DNA of 64,000 nt. It comes from Dichomitus squalens LYAD-421 SS1 (lineage: Eukaryota > Basidiomycota > Agaricomycetes > Polyporales > Polyporaceae). The stretch is taken from positions 2,439,843-2,503,842 of the forward strand of contig NW_006766883.1 in the NCBI RefSeq assembly GCF_000275845.1, read 5' to 3'. The position numbers were made by a program, and so were the translations under genes. The notes under the pieces were generated by a model. The model had not been told where the DNA came from and did not search any database. It saw only the letters and a program-made list of their open reading frames with translations. The stretch's first letter is position 1. The number at the start of each line of letters is the position of its first letter. Positions 1 through 10,652 of this stretch are shown here, piece by piece.

Positions 1-187
1 ATCAAAAACTTAGGCTCAGGGGGTGTGTAGGTTCACATGACTTACATCGCTCGATGACGACACAGAACGGTGCTTAGAAGAGACGATACTATTTGGGTTG
101 AGTCTACATGCTAGCAAGTATCCGTAAGCCATTCCATATGTCTGCAGATGACGCAAACGAACATCAGGCACACATTGCACATACCTG
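1..187. other. Gene-free edge segment
   Basis: No coding region, RNA gene or repeat could be recognised. It lies just downstream of the bHLH gene stop and probably holds that gene's 3' UTR. Confidence 0.4.
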
Positions 188-1015
188 CTACCGGATACCT
201 GCAGCCGCCTCAAGTCTCGTCACCTCTTCTCTGAGAGCGTCTCTGCCCTCCTCCAGCCACTGGATATAACCTCTCGCACGGAAGAGTATCCCGCTCTTTC
301 CCTTCGTGCCCCTTCCTCGGCTACCGCTGCCCTTTGGCCGCCCTCGGGTGGGCATTCCGGTCCCCGGGGGCGCGCCCGCAGGGGCAAGCAGCGTTGTAAG
401 CTGCAGGTAGCCGTCGCGGATGGCATTGCGACGCTTCTGCTCGGACATGATATGGTTGAGCCGCTTCTGTGGAGTCGAGAGCAGGGGTTTCACACGGGGA
501 CCAGCGGATGCTGAGGGCGTACCGCGCGACGCAGGGGAGGACGATCTAGATGCAGAACGACTCCTGGAACGCAGTTTCGGCTTCGTGTCGGCAGCCTGAG
601 CGTAGGACTGCTGTGGCGGGGGAGGGGGCCGCTGCGCCTGCAGCTGAGACTGCTGCAGGTGGTGATGTTGTTCCGGCTGGGAAGTGAAGAGGCTGGATGA
701 CGGTGGGAAGTGGTGTATCCCAGGTGGTGCCGTCTCCTGCAGGGGACTGTGGTAGAGGGGATCCGGGGGTACATCCGGCAACAGTGGAAGCGAATCCACA
801 TTGAATTCCCATTCGAAGTTCTCGAGAAAGCCGAAGAGATCCGTTGTCTCTGCCGCAGAGAAAAGTTCGTTTGATGGGGGCAGCGGTGGAGGTGGCGGCA
901 CACCCTCGCCATGCAACCCAGCGTTGAAGAACTGGAAGTCGTCGAAGGAGAGAGGCGGGGCGATGTGCTCGGCCGGCGGTGGGGAGTGGGGATGCGGGGG
1001 ATGCGGAGGAGACAT
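188..1015 (-). CDS. bHLH transcription factor with AT-hook-like loop
   Basis: A single uninterrupted frame of 275 residues that starts at an ATG at 1013-1015. Residues 1-180 are low-complexity (Pro-rich, Gln/His-rich, then an Arg-Ser tract near 149-160). The basic region and helix 1 (about 184-210) contain KRLNHIMSEQKRRNAI, with the Glu and paired Arg expected for E-box contact. Helix 2 (about 240-262) reads GILFRARGYIQWLEE. The loop between them is long (about 30 residues) and contains GRPKGSGSRGRG, which resembles an AT-hook. The family binds DNA as a dimer in the nucleus. The target genes cannot be told from sequence. It diverges from a Zn2Cys6 gene 183 bp away. I am confident of the bHLH fold but not of an orthologue. 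Confidence 0.85.
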   Translation of the reverse strand: MSPPHPPHPHSPPPAEHIAPPLSFDDFQFFNAGLHGEGVPPPPPLPPSNELFSAAETTDLFGFLENFEWEFNVDSLPLLPDVPPDPLYHSPLQETAPPGIHHFPPSSSLFTSQPEQHHHLQQSQLQAQRPPPPPQQSYAQAADTKPKLRSRSRSASRSSSPASRGTPSASAGPRVKPLLSTPQKRLNHIMSEQKRRNAIRDGYLQLTTLLAPAGAPPGTGMPTRGRPKGSGSRGRGTKGKSGILFRARGYIQWLEEGRDALREEVTRLEAAAGIR

Positions 1016-1198
1016 GATGGTCCGAGAGCAAGTGCCGGATTGCCGGTGCGCGCTCCGCGAGAGTGGTGGAGGCCGGGGCAGCGGCAGGGGCCGGAGCGGA
1101 ACCGGGGGACCGGGGAAGAAGGGGCGGCACGTGGAGGGGAGAAAGGAGAAAAGCGGGAGATATAGACCGTAGGGTCCGAAACCCCGCGCATCACCCCC
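1016..1198. promoter_or_regulatory. Shared divergent promoter of two transcription-factor genes
   Basis: Only 183 bp separate the start codons of the bHLH gene (minus strand) and the Zn2Cys6 gene (plus strand), so both must be driven from here. The segment is purine-rich on the plus strand. I see no clear TATA box. Confidence 0.6.
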
Positions 1199-2030
1199 AT
1201 GTCGGCCCTCTCAGAGGCCTCCACGCCGGCCCAGGACGCGGCCCCTCCGTCGATCGACACGCAACAACTGCAACAACATAACCAGCAGCTCGCTTCAGAC
1301 CTCGGCCAACAGGCACAGCAGCCTGGCTCCGGCTCGTCCTCCGCCCCGCCCGCCGACGGCGGCCGCAAGCGTGCGTATCGCGTCTCTGCTCTCTCCACCT
1401 CCCGCCGCCGTTGCCCGTCCTGACCTCCTCCGCTCCAGCCAAGGCGCCCTCCGTTCGAAGGGCCTGCACCGCCTGCCACGCCGGAAAAACAAGATGTAGC
1501 GAAGTCCTCCCTTGCCAGGTTCGTTCCTCCGTCTCTCTTCCTCCTTCCCCGCTGTGCTCACACATCACCACACAGAGCTGCTTGAAGAGGGGCATGGGGG
1601 CATCATGCACCTACCCCGATCCGGACGCCGCCGATACACACCAGCCCCAGACTGCCCCCCGTACGTTCTTGTCGCACACAAACGCACATGCATGTCCTCA
1701 CGAACCTTCGCAGCGCAAGTTCCCCCCTTTGCCGCCGCCATGCCGTACCCTCCACCCATGCAAGGCCTCACCCACCCACACTACTACGACTACAACAGCA
1801 CATTCCCCGCCAACCCAAACCCAGGCGCCTCGACGTCCACATTCCGGCCCGCGAAACGTCCACGGCCGCTGACCGAAGAGGAGGCCGCCGCCATCACGCG
1901 CAACTTCACCCGCGGCGACTTCTTCGTCGGCTCCAGTGCCCCCGTCCGCATCGACCCCCGCTTGCCCGTCCGCCTCACGCTTGCCGAAGGCGATCAGGTC
2001 CACTTCTCCATCGGCGAGGCCATTGTCTGA
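1199..2030 (+). CDS. Short Zn2Cys6 zinc-cluster transcription factor
   Basis: Four exons (1199-1370, 1439-1518, 1576-1660, 1714-2030) join in frame to give 217 residues. The zinc cluster is RRACTACHAGKTRC followed by LPCQ and SCLKRGMGASC, i.e. C-x2-C-x6-C-x5-C-x2-C-x8-C. The second intron falls between the fourth and fifth cysteines. Residues 1-57 are Gln-rich and probably disordered. The C-terminal part has KRPRPLTEEEAAAI and ends with GEAIV. The protein lacks the long fungal-specific regulatory domain of typical Gal4-type factors, so it is unusually short. It is expected to bind CGG-type DNA sites in the nucleus. Targets are unknown. Confidence 0.85.
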
Positions 2031-3802
2031 TCTCTGCCATCTTGCGTCCCTGCTGTGCTGTGTTACCCCCGTTGTAGATACGAGTGATGGACTTGCAGTT
2101 TGCATTGCTGTCGGTTAGCTTTCTTGGCACCCATGGTCGTCCTATGTATGTATACGTTGTCTCCGAGTCGTCTATCCGTCCCAATATATAGGGTGATCCC
2201 TTTGCCGCACATCATTGCGGAGTTTTCTGCTATCTGACGGTGAATTCTTCCCAGGTGTGAGCACATGGCAATCGTCATAGAGTTGTACCCGCCACCTGCC
2301 CAACCTAGCTGGCGAAGCTGCACTTGAGCAGGCAGGTTCAGTAATGGTAACCGAGCTCTCTCTTCAGCGTGACATCGGACGCCGAAATCACCATCATGGG
2401 TCACCCTGTGACCGAATTTCGATCTCCCGCCACGGATGGATTCTCCGCGCAGGAGGTCACGATCTGTCACGCTTGCCGAGGCCTGCCGGTCTTCGGGTAA
2501 TGCCCATTCTCGAGCTTGATGAGCCTTAGCCGAGGAGCCTAAGCAAGTCGGAGAGTCAAAATGTGGCTGCATTGTCACGCCCGTGAGGGCTACTTCTTGT
2601 TTCTCCTCTGCGTTCCCCTGAGCAGGCATCGGAGAATTCAATAAAGGAAGGGTAAGATGTGTACATAGAAATGCGTATGATAGATTTGGAGGGAAGCGCC
2701 CGGAAGTAAGTACAAGGCGAGACTCATGAAGTTTTGATGGCAATGAGTTGCCCCACTTCCTCCTGCAAGATCGATTCAATGGCTTATGATATAAATTCCG
2801 TTCTTTTTACTGCTTATCTGGAACACATCTGGGCACCACCTTCAAAGTTGCAGCTTTATCGGGTGGAAAATGAGGGAGATCCGTACCTTTGTCCGAACAC
2901 TGGGGTCGCGATAGTACTAGGCCGCAGAGCGAGCGACCTGAGTGGAACACCCTTATGCAGAGCATGTTCCGGGTTATCTTGGCATAGTGAGCAACATCAA
3001 GCCCTTCCTTACTGGCACAGCCCCCGATAGCCACGTCTTTGTCCGAACGACGCTATTCAGCTAGCTGAGTAGGCGACAATGACTATACCAGTCAGGCGGA
3101 CCAGGGTGAACTGTACGAGGTTTAACCGTTCCTTGCCGTTGTAGACATGTGGGTGGACAACATCACTTCGACTTCAGCGGTGAGCTTGTGTGCGAAGATA
3201 CTTCATTCGCTCTAAAGCCGCAGTCTTCGGTGACGTCGCTTCAGCTGGTATGTCGTCGCCTCCTGAGACGCAGAAATTAGGACAATGATTGCAGGGGCGG
3301 GCTCAATCAAATGTGATATGTTGCGGTTCGGACACTTGATCCGACTCTGCCACCCTCGCCCAGAGGAAGCAGGAGCGACGTCATTCTCCTGACCGCCGAT
3401 GGCGGCCATCTTCTTAGAATGCGAGCGCGAAAGTAATAACCTTAACCAGACCGCGCGATGCGAGTTGCGACGCGACATCTCATGTGCGCTCGGATGGCAG
3501 ATCTACTCCGTCGACGGAACGTTGACGGCAATGTCTGCTTTACCTCTTGATGTTGAAAACATGTGAAGCACGCCTCCGTACTACGCACGCGACGTTGAAC
3601 CATAATATGAGCATTGCCTGCACACTGATACATGATAGACCCGATAGTGACATGAAAGAAACGATACTATAAGAACAGTGGCATATACAGTCGACTGAGC
3701 AATAATCTATTGGTAATTAAAAATTGGGTATGACAATGCAACAACAGAAATGTAGACAACTGACAACAGAAATGTTCGGTACCGAAACTCAGCGAAAGAC
3801 CA
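2031..3802. other. Gene-free interval (1.8 kb)
   Basis: Read on both strands, this stretch has only short frames with no recognisable domain and no plausible exon chain. It separates the 3' ends of the Zn2Cys6 gene and the synthetase gene (convergent), so UTRs account for only part of it. No tRNA, terminal repeats or tandem repeats were found. Confidence 0.4.
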
Positions 3803-6800
3803 CTACATAAGCTTCGAGTTACGCATAGTCGAAGTGTGCAACAACTTCAGCTCTATGCGCCTCCTCGTCAACTGCAGCTCACGCTGGTGGTGCTCGAGCT
3901 TCTTATCCAACCTGCGCCGCTCGTCCTCCAAGTTATCTTGCGTGCGCTGAAGTGCCCGGTAGGATGGATCCGTGTGGAACATAGACAGAACCATGGAGCG
4001 TGCCTTACTGCGGAGGTACTCCTTCTCGTCCATGTACTGCGCAGGCCATCCGGCGTACACGCCGTCCGCCTCAGCGATCTCGCCCGAAGTCAACAGTGTG
4101 TGTTCGAGAAGCATGGAGCATGGCTCCATGGATGCGCCCGAAAGCAAGCGAGAACCCGAGCGCAACGCACAGCTGTCAGGAATGTGGTTAGCACGTATCG
4201 ATGATTGGTGTGGCAAAGCGGACTCACCCAGGGCCAATTTTCAGCGCGTTCAAAGCGAAGTTCCCGCGCGAGTTGATGTGAGCGACAACTGAGCAATTAT
4301 CGAGCGCGACATTGTCACCCAAGTCGACAAGGTCAGGCTCGGTCATCAAGCCCGTTCGGCCCCCCGCGAAAACGGAGACGTTCTTGCCAATCTTCGCACC
4401 CATGGCGCGATAGAACCAGACGATGTATGCAGATCCGCTGATGGCACCAAGGACAGCGCCATTACCGTACCCTCGGTATAGAGGCTTCGCGAGGACGAGA
4501 TGGAGTTGCCAGCGCTGGCAGTACGAACTCTTGTCCCAGTCGTAGCTGCCGGGAGCCCGGCGACCGATGACGATCCACTTCATGACGACGACCCAGAGGA
4601 TGACAACGATCGCCTGGAGGACAAGGGTCAAGATAAACCAGCATGCTATCAGGCCAAATATGACAAAAGTTTGCTGAGGGCCCGAGCGGAAGAGGTCTAG
4701 CCGAGAAAGATGTATACGAAGTTGGTTGAGGACCTGGGTGCCGACGACGGCGGCGATCGACCAGTATCCTGCGCCGAGGATGGCGATAAGGGTGTTGATG
4801 CTGACCAGGAGGGGGTACGGGAATACGAAGTAGGTCGCCTCGCGCTTGTAGAAAGCGCGACCGAAGGGCGTAATCGTCGGGCTCTCGTCGTCGGTCGCCT
4901 CCTTGCTTCCGCTCTTGAAGCAGACAGCTTCCCCGCCCTCTGAACCCATCCAAACGGAGCCGTCCGCGTAGGTCATGTCTCTCTTTGCGAGTGCGCCGGA
5001 GCCCATAATGGCGCGTTTACCCACGGACACCCCAGGAAGGAGGACGACGCGGTCAGCAATCATAGCGCCTGACTTGACGATGATCTTGCCCGAGCCATGG
5101 GCGTCCGTAGTGAACGCTTCAGATCGGGACCCGAATACGACGTCGTCGCCAACCTCGAGGAGCTCTGGGTCTGGGCAGTAAACCCCCGACCCGGGCCAGT
5201 ACACGCGCTTGCCGATTTTCGCGCCCATGCAGCGCCATATGATTGAAGTCGTCTCGTAGTGCGAACCGATGATATCGAACGCACGCTTCATGGCATATTG
5301 GTTGAGGAGGTGCTGGTTGATGAAACGGCGGGTGAGAACCCATTGCGAAGCGTCCGCAGCACGGCCCTCGCTGTTGAGACCCATAATGCGCTTGACGATA
5401 ATACCGATGACGAGCTGGAGAATTGGCGGAAGGATCACTCGGATGATACGGGCAAAAGCATGCCACGCGACCCGTCTCGGTAACGAGAACCAAACGATAA
5501 CACGCTCGGCCGAGTTGAGATCGCCTTTTGGGCCAGGTTGAGAAACGAGGAGGTAGAGGGCAGCGAACCAGGGGGCATATGAGACAATCTTGACGATGAT
5601 AATGACAGGATATGCGAAGAATATCCTGGGTGCCCAGTGCGGGGATGGCACAGCCGACCGACCGTATTGAGCGTGGCTTGGGGGAGAGGGCGCGTCGTAA
5701 GAAGAAGCGTGTGGGCCATAGACCGCGCCGTCGGGGACAGTCGCGCCGGGAGCAATCTGCGTGTAAGTGTTCACGACGGCACCACGGCCAATGACGATAG
5801 GCTCAAGGCGGAAAAATCCATCACGCTCGATGCAAAAACCGCGCACGAGCGCATTGTCGATGCGACAGCCGTCGTGGAAGGTCAGAAGGTCGTATTCGCC
5901 AAGCGTCGCGTTCGAGTCGATGACGACGTTCCAGCTGACGCGTGCTCCAAGCAGGCGGAGATACAACACCTCGAGGTAGGGGTGCCCAGAGAAGATACCG
6001 CGGCCGAAGATACGAAGAGCCTGGTTGGTGATCCACCAGCGAAGGTGATAGTTGCTCCAGAAGCGGTACGTCCCCGGCTTGTAGCGGCCGATGATGATCC
6101 ATTTGACGGCAATGCCAACGATGGGAAGGACAATCCTCGCAAGAAGGCGAGCTCCGATGATAGCTGCCAACAGGGATCCGATGCGCTCCCAGTAGCTGCC
6201 ATCGATGTAAACTGTGGAAAGCGAGAGGATCATGACAATGCCGGTCCAAGTGAATGCGACCTTGAGAGGATAGAAGAGCAGCGACGTTGCTTGTACGCAA
6301 AGCGACAGTACGTGAGTCTGGCTGCGCGTACTGTCCGAAACGGGCTTCTGACTTTCAAGGGAAGGGAGGTCGAGCGTGCTGTGCCCCGGCTTGTCCATGA
6401 CAGACTCGGCATCGTCGTCGTCATCCGAGCTGTTGATGGCGATTTTCTCGATATCGGGGCGTGCTTGGTTGACGTCCTCGTCCTCGATCAAAGAAGCGAT
6501 TCCGCTGATGGTACTGTGCGTGAAGATGGAGGGGACGCGCACAGTTACTCCCGTCTCCTTGCGGATCATGTGCGCAAGACGGCCCAAGAGCAGCGAATTG
6601 CCGCCTAAGAGGAAGAAATCGCTGTCGCCCGAGATGGACGCAGGGTCCTTGTCCAGAAGCTCCGCGACGATCTTACGGATGACGAGTGCCTGAGAAGACA
6701 GGCCGCGTGCGTTGCGACGTGCCATCTCGGCTTCCATAACGCCCCAGTCGACTGTCTTGTCCTGCTTCCTCGCGAGGAGCTCAGAGAAGACATAGAGAGG

Positions 6801-9039
6801 ATTGGGCACGGAGTAACCGGGGACAATCTTCAGCAGCGCGTCGACAATGGAGACGGAATCGAGGCCTGAAGCGGGGTTGATCGCAACGAGCGCTTCGGGG
6901 GTACCGTCTTTCTGCAGGCGGACAGCGACTTCCCGGACGCCCTGGAAGCTGGCAATGGCATCCTCGACTGTGGAAACGTCGAAAGAGACAAGCGAGCAAG
7001 GGATGGGCGTCGACAAAGGTGCGTTCTTGTCGGGGACAGTCTGAGTCTCGAAGTGACGAACGACGGCAGGCGTCTCGTCAGACATCTCCTCGATGCCAAG
7101 ACGCTCGGCGAGCTTGATGCGTAGTGGCTTGCCCGCGGCGTTCTTCGGCAAGTCGGGCATGTACACGATCGCAAACGGCCATTTGGAGGGGTGGAGTTGC
7201 ACTTGCAACAAGTCGATGAGCTCGCCGAGACCGATGCGAGGCGCATCCGGCTGGGGAACGATGACAACGCCGATGGTTTCCTGGAGGACATCGTGAGGAA
7301 TGGAGAACGCGATCGTGGCCTTCACCCGCCCCGAGGCGAGAGACGTGATGGCCTCCTCGATCTCGAAGGGCGAGATGACCTCGCCACCCTTGTTGATGAT
7401 CTCCTTTGACCGACCAGTGACGAACAGGTAGCCGTCTTGGTCCATGTAGCCGACGTCTCCACCGTCGAACCACCCTTCAGACGAGAACGCCGAAGTGTCG
7501 AGAGGAGCGCCGGGCTCGGTCTCATATCCCTCGAACGTTGGAATGCCGCGAACACAGACAGCGCCGGTAGATCCCCGAGGCATCTCGCGCTCCAAGTTGA
7601 AAGGGTCGCGGATAGACATGTGGGGACCGCAAGCGATGCCGGAACAACCCGGGCGGTCGAGTTGATATGTCGTCGGGGGCGAAGCAATAGGCATACACTC
7701 CGTCATGCCGTATGAGGGAAGTACGATAGAGCCGAAGGTGTCCTTCACCTGCTGAGCCAGAGTGGGTAGAAGGCCGCCGGCTGCGTTCGCCACCATCCGA
7801 ATACGGACATCCCTCGAGGGGACTACCGTCTCGGGCATCGATCCCAAGATAGCGTGATGCATTGTCGGCGCAGCATAATACCTAAGTTTGGGTAAGCTCG
7901 AAATACTGACGGGAGAATAAGCGAAGCGTACCATGTCGCTCCACAGGCCATTGCGATCGGCCAGAAGGCAGTGCTATCAAAGCCTGGACACATGATGGCG
8001 CTGCCGCCGGAGAACACGGGCGCCCACAAGTTGCGGATGATACCACCGACGTGGAACAGCGGCATCATGTTCACTAGTATTCATATGAGTATCATCGCGA
8101 CTTTAGCGAACCTAGGCTGTATGTACTCACTGTTAACATCATCGTCCCTCAAGTTCCATGACTGGATGACGGCGCAAGTGCCGACGATGAGGGAACGAAG
8201 TGTGTACGGAACAACCTAAAAGTAGAGGGTGCCGAGTTAGCCATCACCGTCCATCCTAGCCCAAACTGAAAGGCGCTCACCTTTTTCTTGCCACTCGTCC
8301 CAGAGGTGTGTAAAATAAGCGAGAAGTCGGATAGCCCGTTTGGACGCGGTTTGTATACCGAAAGGCGCTTCTGGCGCACGTCCACGGAAGCGCGTTTGTG
8401 GCTCACGACGGAGGCGCGCCTTTGGCTTACGACAGAAGCGCGTCTTTGGCTCACGACGGAACCGCGCCTTTGGCGCACGTCCACGTCGTCCGAATCGTCG
8501 CCATCCTTCATGATCGTCATGTCGAACAGGCCTGCGGGGCCATCCTCGCGCGCGTGCATGAAAATGACCTCGCACTTCAGCTCCTCCCTCAACTTCCTGA
8601 GCTCAAGCCTGTCCGTCGCTTCGGTGGTCGTAAAGACTGCCTTAACACGTAGGCGTGCTGCGTCTTCGGCGATCTCTGCAGAGGTGCAGCTGGAGTTGAC
8701 GGGGGCGCAGGTATGGTAGGCGGAGACGGCGAGTAGGGCGACGGCGTTCTCGGGACTTGTAGGAAGAACGACCATAACGCGGTCGTTGGGGCCAAGGAGG
8801 CCATGGAATCCGGACGTCGGCAGCGCAAAGCCACAGACGAAGCGGCGAAGTGCTGCATGCGACAGCGGCGAACGTGTCGAGTCGGTAGACCAGAGTACGG
8901 GGGCCTCGGTAGACGCGAGGCAGTCGAGGAGCGTTGTGATACGTTCGGAGTCGGTGACCTCTTGCGCGAGCTGGTCCCCGAGGGACATACCCTGAGCAGG
9001 GTCCGAAAGTTTGCCGAGGAATGACAGAGGAACGGACAT
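3803..9039 (-). CDS. NRPS-like synthetase: adenylation, carrier and Pls-type membrane module
   Basis: Five exons (9039-8281, 8215-8131, 8073-7932, 7881-4228, 4172-3803) join in frame to give 1,669 residues. The adenylation domain (about 1-610) shows LILHTSGTSGKKK, YGMTE, GWFDGGDVGYMD, TGRSKEIINKGGEV and PKNAAGKPLRIKL (Lys near 580). A carrier domain follows with FFLLGGNSLL (phosphopantetheine Ser near 758). The remaining 800 residues have several membrane segments and two hexapeptide-repeat-like blocks, each preceded by a GR-x-PG motif (IIIGRYKPGTYRFWSNYHL, IVIGRRAPGSYDWD). They resemble the C-terminal half of epsilon-poly-lysine synthetases (Pls/PosA type). No condensation, thioesterase or reductase domain is seen. 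By family it should activate a carboxylic or amino acid as adenylate and load it on the carrier. The acceptor is unknown. The adenylation domain is interrupted by a five-fold RRxS repeat (residues 190-228). Confidence 0.85.
8356..8472 (-). repeat. In-frame 24-bp tandem repeat encoding RRxS units
   Basis: About five copies of an 8-codon unit lie inside the adenylation domain just before the ATP-binding motif. The encoded units are QRRGSVVS, QRRASVVS (twice), HKRASVDV and RQKRLSV. The middle copies are nearly identical at the DNA level and outer copies are diverged, as expected for repeat expansion. Confidence 0.85.
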
Positions 9040-10457
9040 TGCGATATAGCGTACGGGGGATCGTTAAGGGCGTGAAGGGAGGGAAAATAGGTGAGGACGA
9101 CAAGTCATGCGGGCCCTTATATATGTTTTCGACGGCCTGACTGCAAGGGTGAATGCCCCTAAACGGTGGAGACTACTGCCTGGGATCTGTGCGGCGGCGG
9201 GTGCGGATAGTGGATACGTTGGTGTCATCGACGGGGATGACTTACCAGAGCGCCGGTATAGTCCGCAAGAATCCGGAGATAAGGTGGTCGAGAGCGATGG
9301 TGTGCAGAATTCTCGGTGGCCTTCCGCCCAGCATCGCATGAGGTACCGCGCGTGCCGTGTTTTTGCGGATTGCAGAGTGTCGATCGTGTCGGCTGTGGCT
9401 CAGATACGATCTGCAATATGTAAGGCGCGCAGCCGCTTTCGGGATGGCTTCCTCTCTCCCGTGCCATTCGGTACTTGGATTGGAAGGTTGCTTATGCTAC
9501 TGATTGGGAGGGGGACTGAATGTTAGGGGTGGCCGGAGTATACGATTTTGAATTGACCCACAACTCTAGACGAATTATGATTGTCCACATCGTGGCGAAA
9601 CCGGGCCTACTTTGACCACCCTTGAAGCAAGGATGGCGTACGCTGCCTGCGATTATCCTCCTTCAAATTCCTAAGCGACGTCCAAAGCCGTATCCTGCGC
9701 GAACTACGCAAGTCGATGAACACGGCGCCCGTGTCAGTGTGTTCAAGTGGTGCGCCCGATCGTGAGGTGTCCTAAAGGCGCATCTAGCAAAGACGGTAAA
9801 TTCGTAAAGCTCATGTCTAGGACTCGTATGACGTTCGACGACGCAAACGCACCTCCCAAAGTTGTCAGTCGATAATCGTGAATCTTCATGTTGCGACACA
9901 GGGCCCGAGTGGACCAATGTGAACAGTCGGAGGCGGTCCAAGAAGGGCGAGAGCGGCTTCAGGAAATGCCATGCGGAATCCCGTTCACCGACTTCGAGCA
10001 GGAGAGACGATATACCCGCCCCTGCATCCGCACCCGCCCCATAGTCTCGAACCCACCCCCTCTGGCGCTTGCAGACCGTAAGTCTGAGAGGAGATACATG
10101 CTACACACGCAATCTGCAATATGTTGTCAACGGAGTTCGGTGTCGGACGGTCCATTGATAGACGTTGATGGATGTCCTCAATAGACGTCCTTCTCGTGTC
10201 GACATCCGTGCACGTGACCTCGTCTTCGGCTAAGTAGCAAAGGCAACATTGGCGCCCGTTAGATCCGAGCGTCGGTCAAGATCTGGTCAGAAATGGCATC
10301 CGTAAGGGCGCTCCGGTGGCGCCGCGCGCGGCTCCCTCGACCATCGTTACGGTCGCACCGTATCGCGCACGTGCGAACGCGACCGAACGTCCCCACCGCT
10401 GAACCTTTCCGCATATATTTGCGCCTCACCAGATGCGTTCCACAAGTTGCATAAAAA
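9040..10457. other. Gene-free interval upstream of the synthetase gene
   Basis: About 1.4 kb between the synthetase start and the tRNA. It should hold the synthetase promoter. Frames up to 139 codons occur but show no domain, composition or splice pattern typical of genes here. No other RNA gene or repeat was recognised. Confidence 0.4.
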
Positions 10458-10556
10458 TGACGAGAGTGGGATTCGAACCCACGCCCGTGAGGACCAGATT
10501 ACGTAGGTTTAGTAACTACCTTAGTCTGGCGCCTTAGACCGCTCGGCCATCTCGCC
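10458..10556 (-). tRNA. tRNA-Leu(AAG) with a 19-nt intron
   Basis: Minus-strand cloverleaf: acceptor GGCGAGA pairs with TCTCGTC (one G-U), discriminator A, D-arm GCCGAGCGGTCTAAGGC, anticodon stem CCAGA/TCTGG, a class II variable arm, and T-arm GTGGGTTCGAATCCCAC. The anticodon loop reads C-T-A-A-G-G before an intron of about 19 nt (TAGTTACTAAACCTACGTA) inserted after position 37, the usual eukaryotic nuclear site. Anticodon AAG decodes CUU/CUC leucine. No CCA is encoded, as expected, and a T-run follows (pol III terminator). Confidence 0.95.
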
Positions 10557-10652
10557 ATGTCAGAACCGCTGCCGTTGATTAACAACAGAATAACGAAAAG
10601 ATTATGCAGAATACCTGCTCTCGATTCGGCCTACATAGACAGTGAAGTAGTA

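Noticed and set aside
490..1479. 329-codon minus-strand frame overlapping both transcription-factor genes
   Set aside because: It overlaps the bHLH frame in another phase and crosses the Zn2Cys6 first exon. Cys/Arg-rich nonsense composition.
2063..2779. 238-codon minus-strand open frame in the 2-3.8 kb gap
   Set aside because: No recognisable domain, mixed composition typical of random frames, no supporting splice pattern, and it relies on a non-conserved start.
9107..9526. 139-codon plus-strand frame upstream of the synthetase gene
   Set aside because: No domain, in the expected promoter region, and not supported by splice sites.
9408..10122. 13-bp direct repeat ATCTGCAATATGT near 9409 and 10111
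   Set aside because: Too short and without shared flanks. Could occur by chance in 1.4 kb of intergenic DNA.
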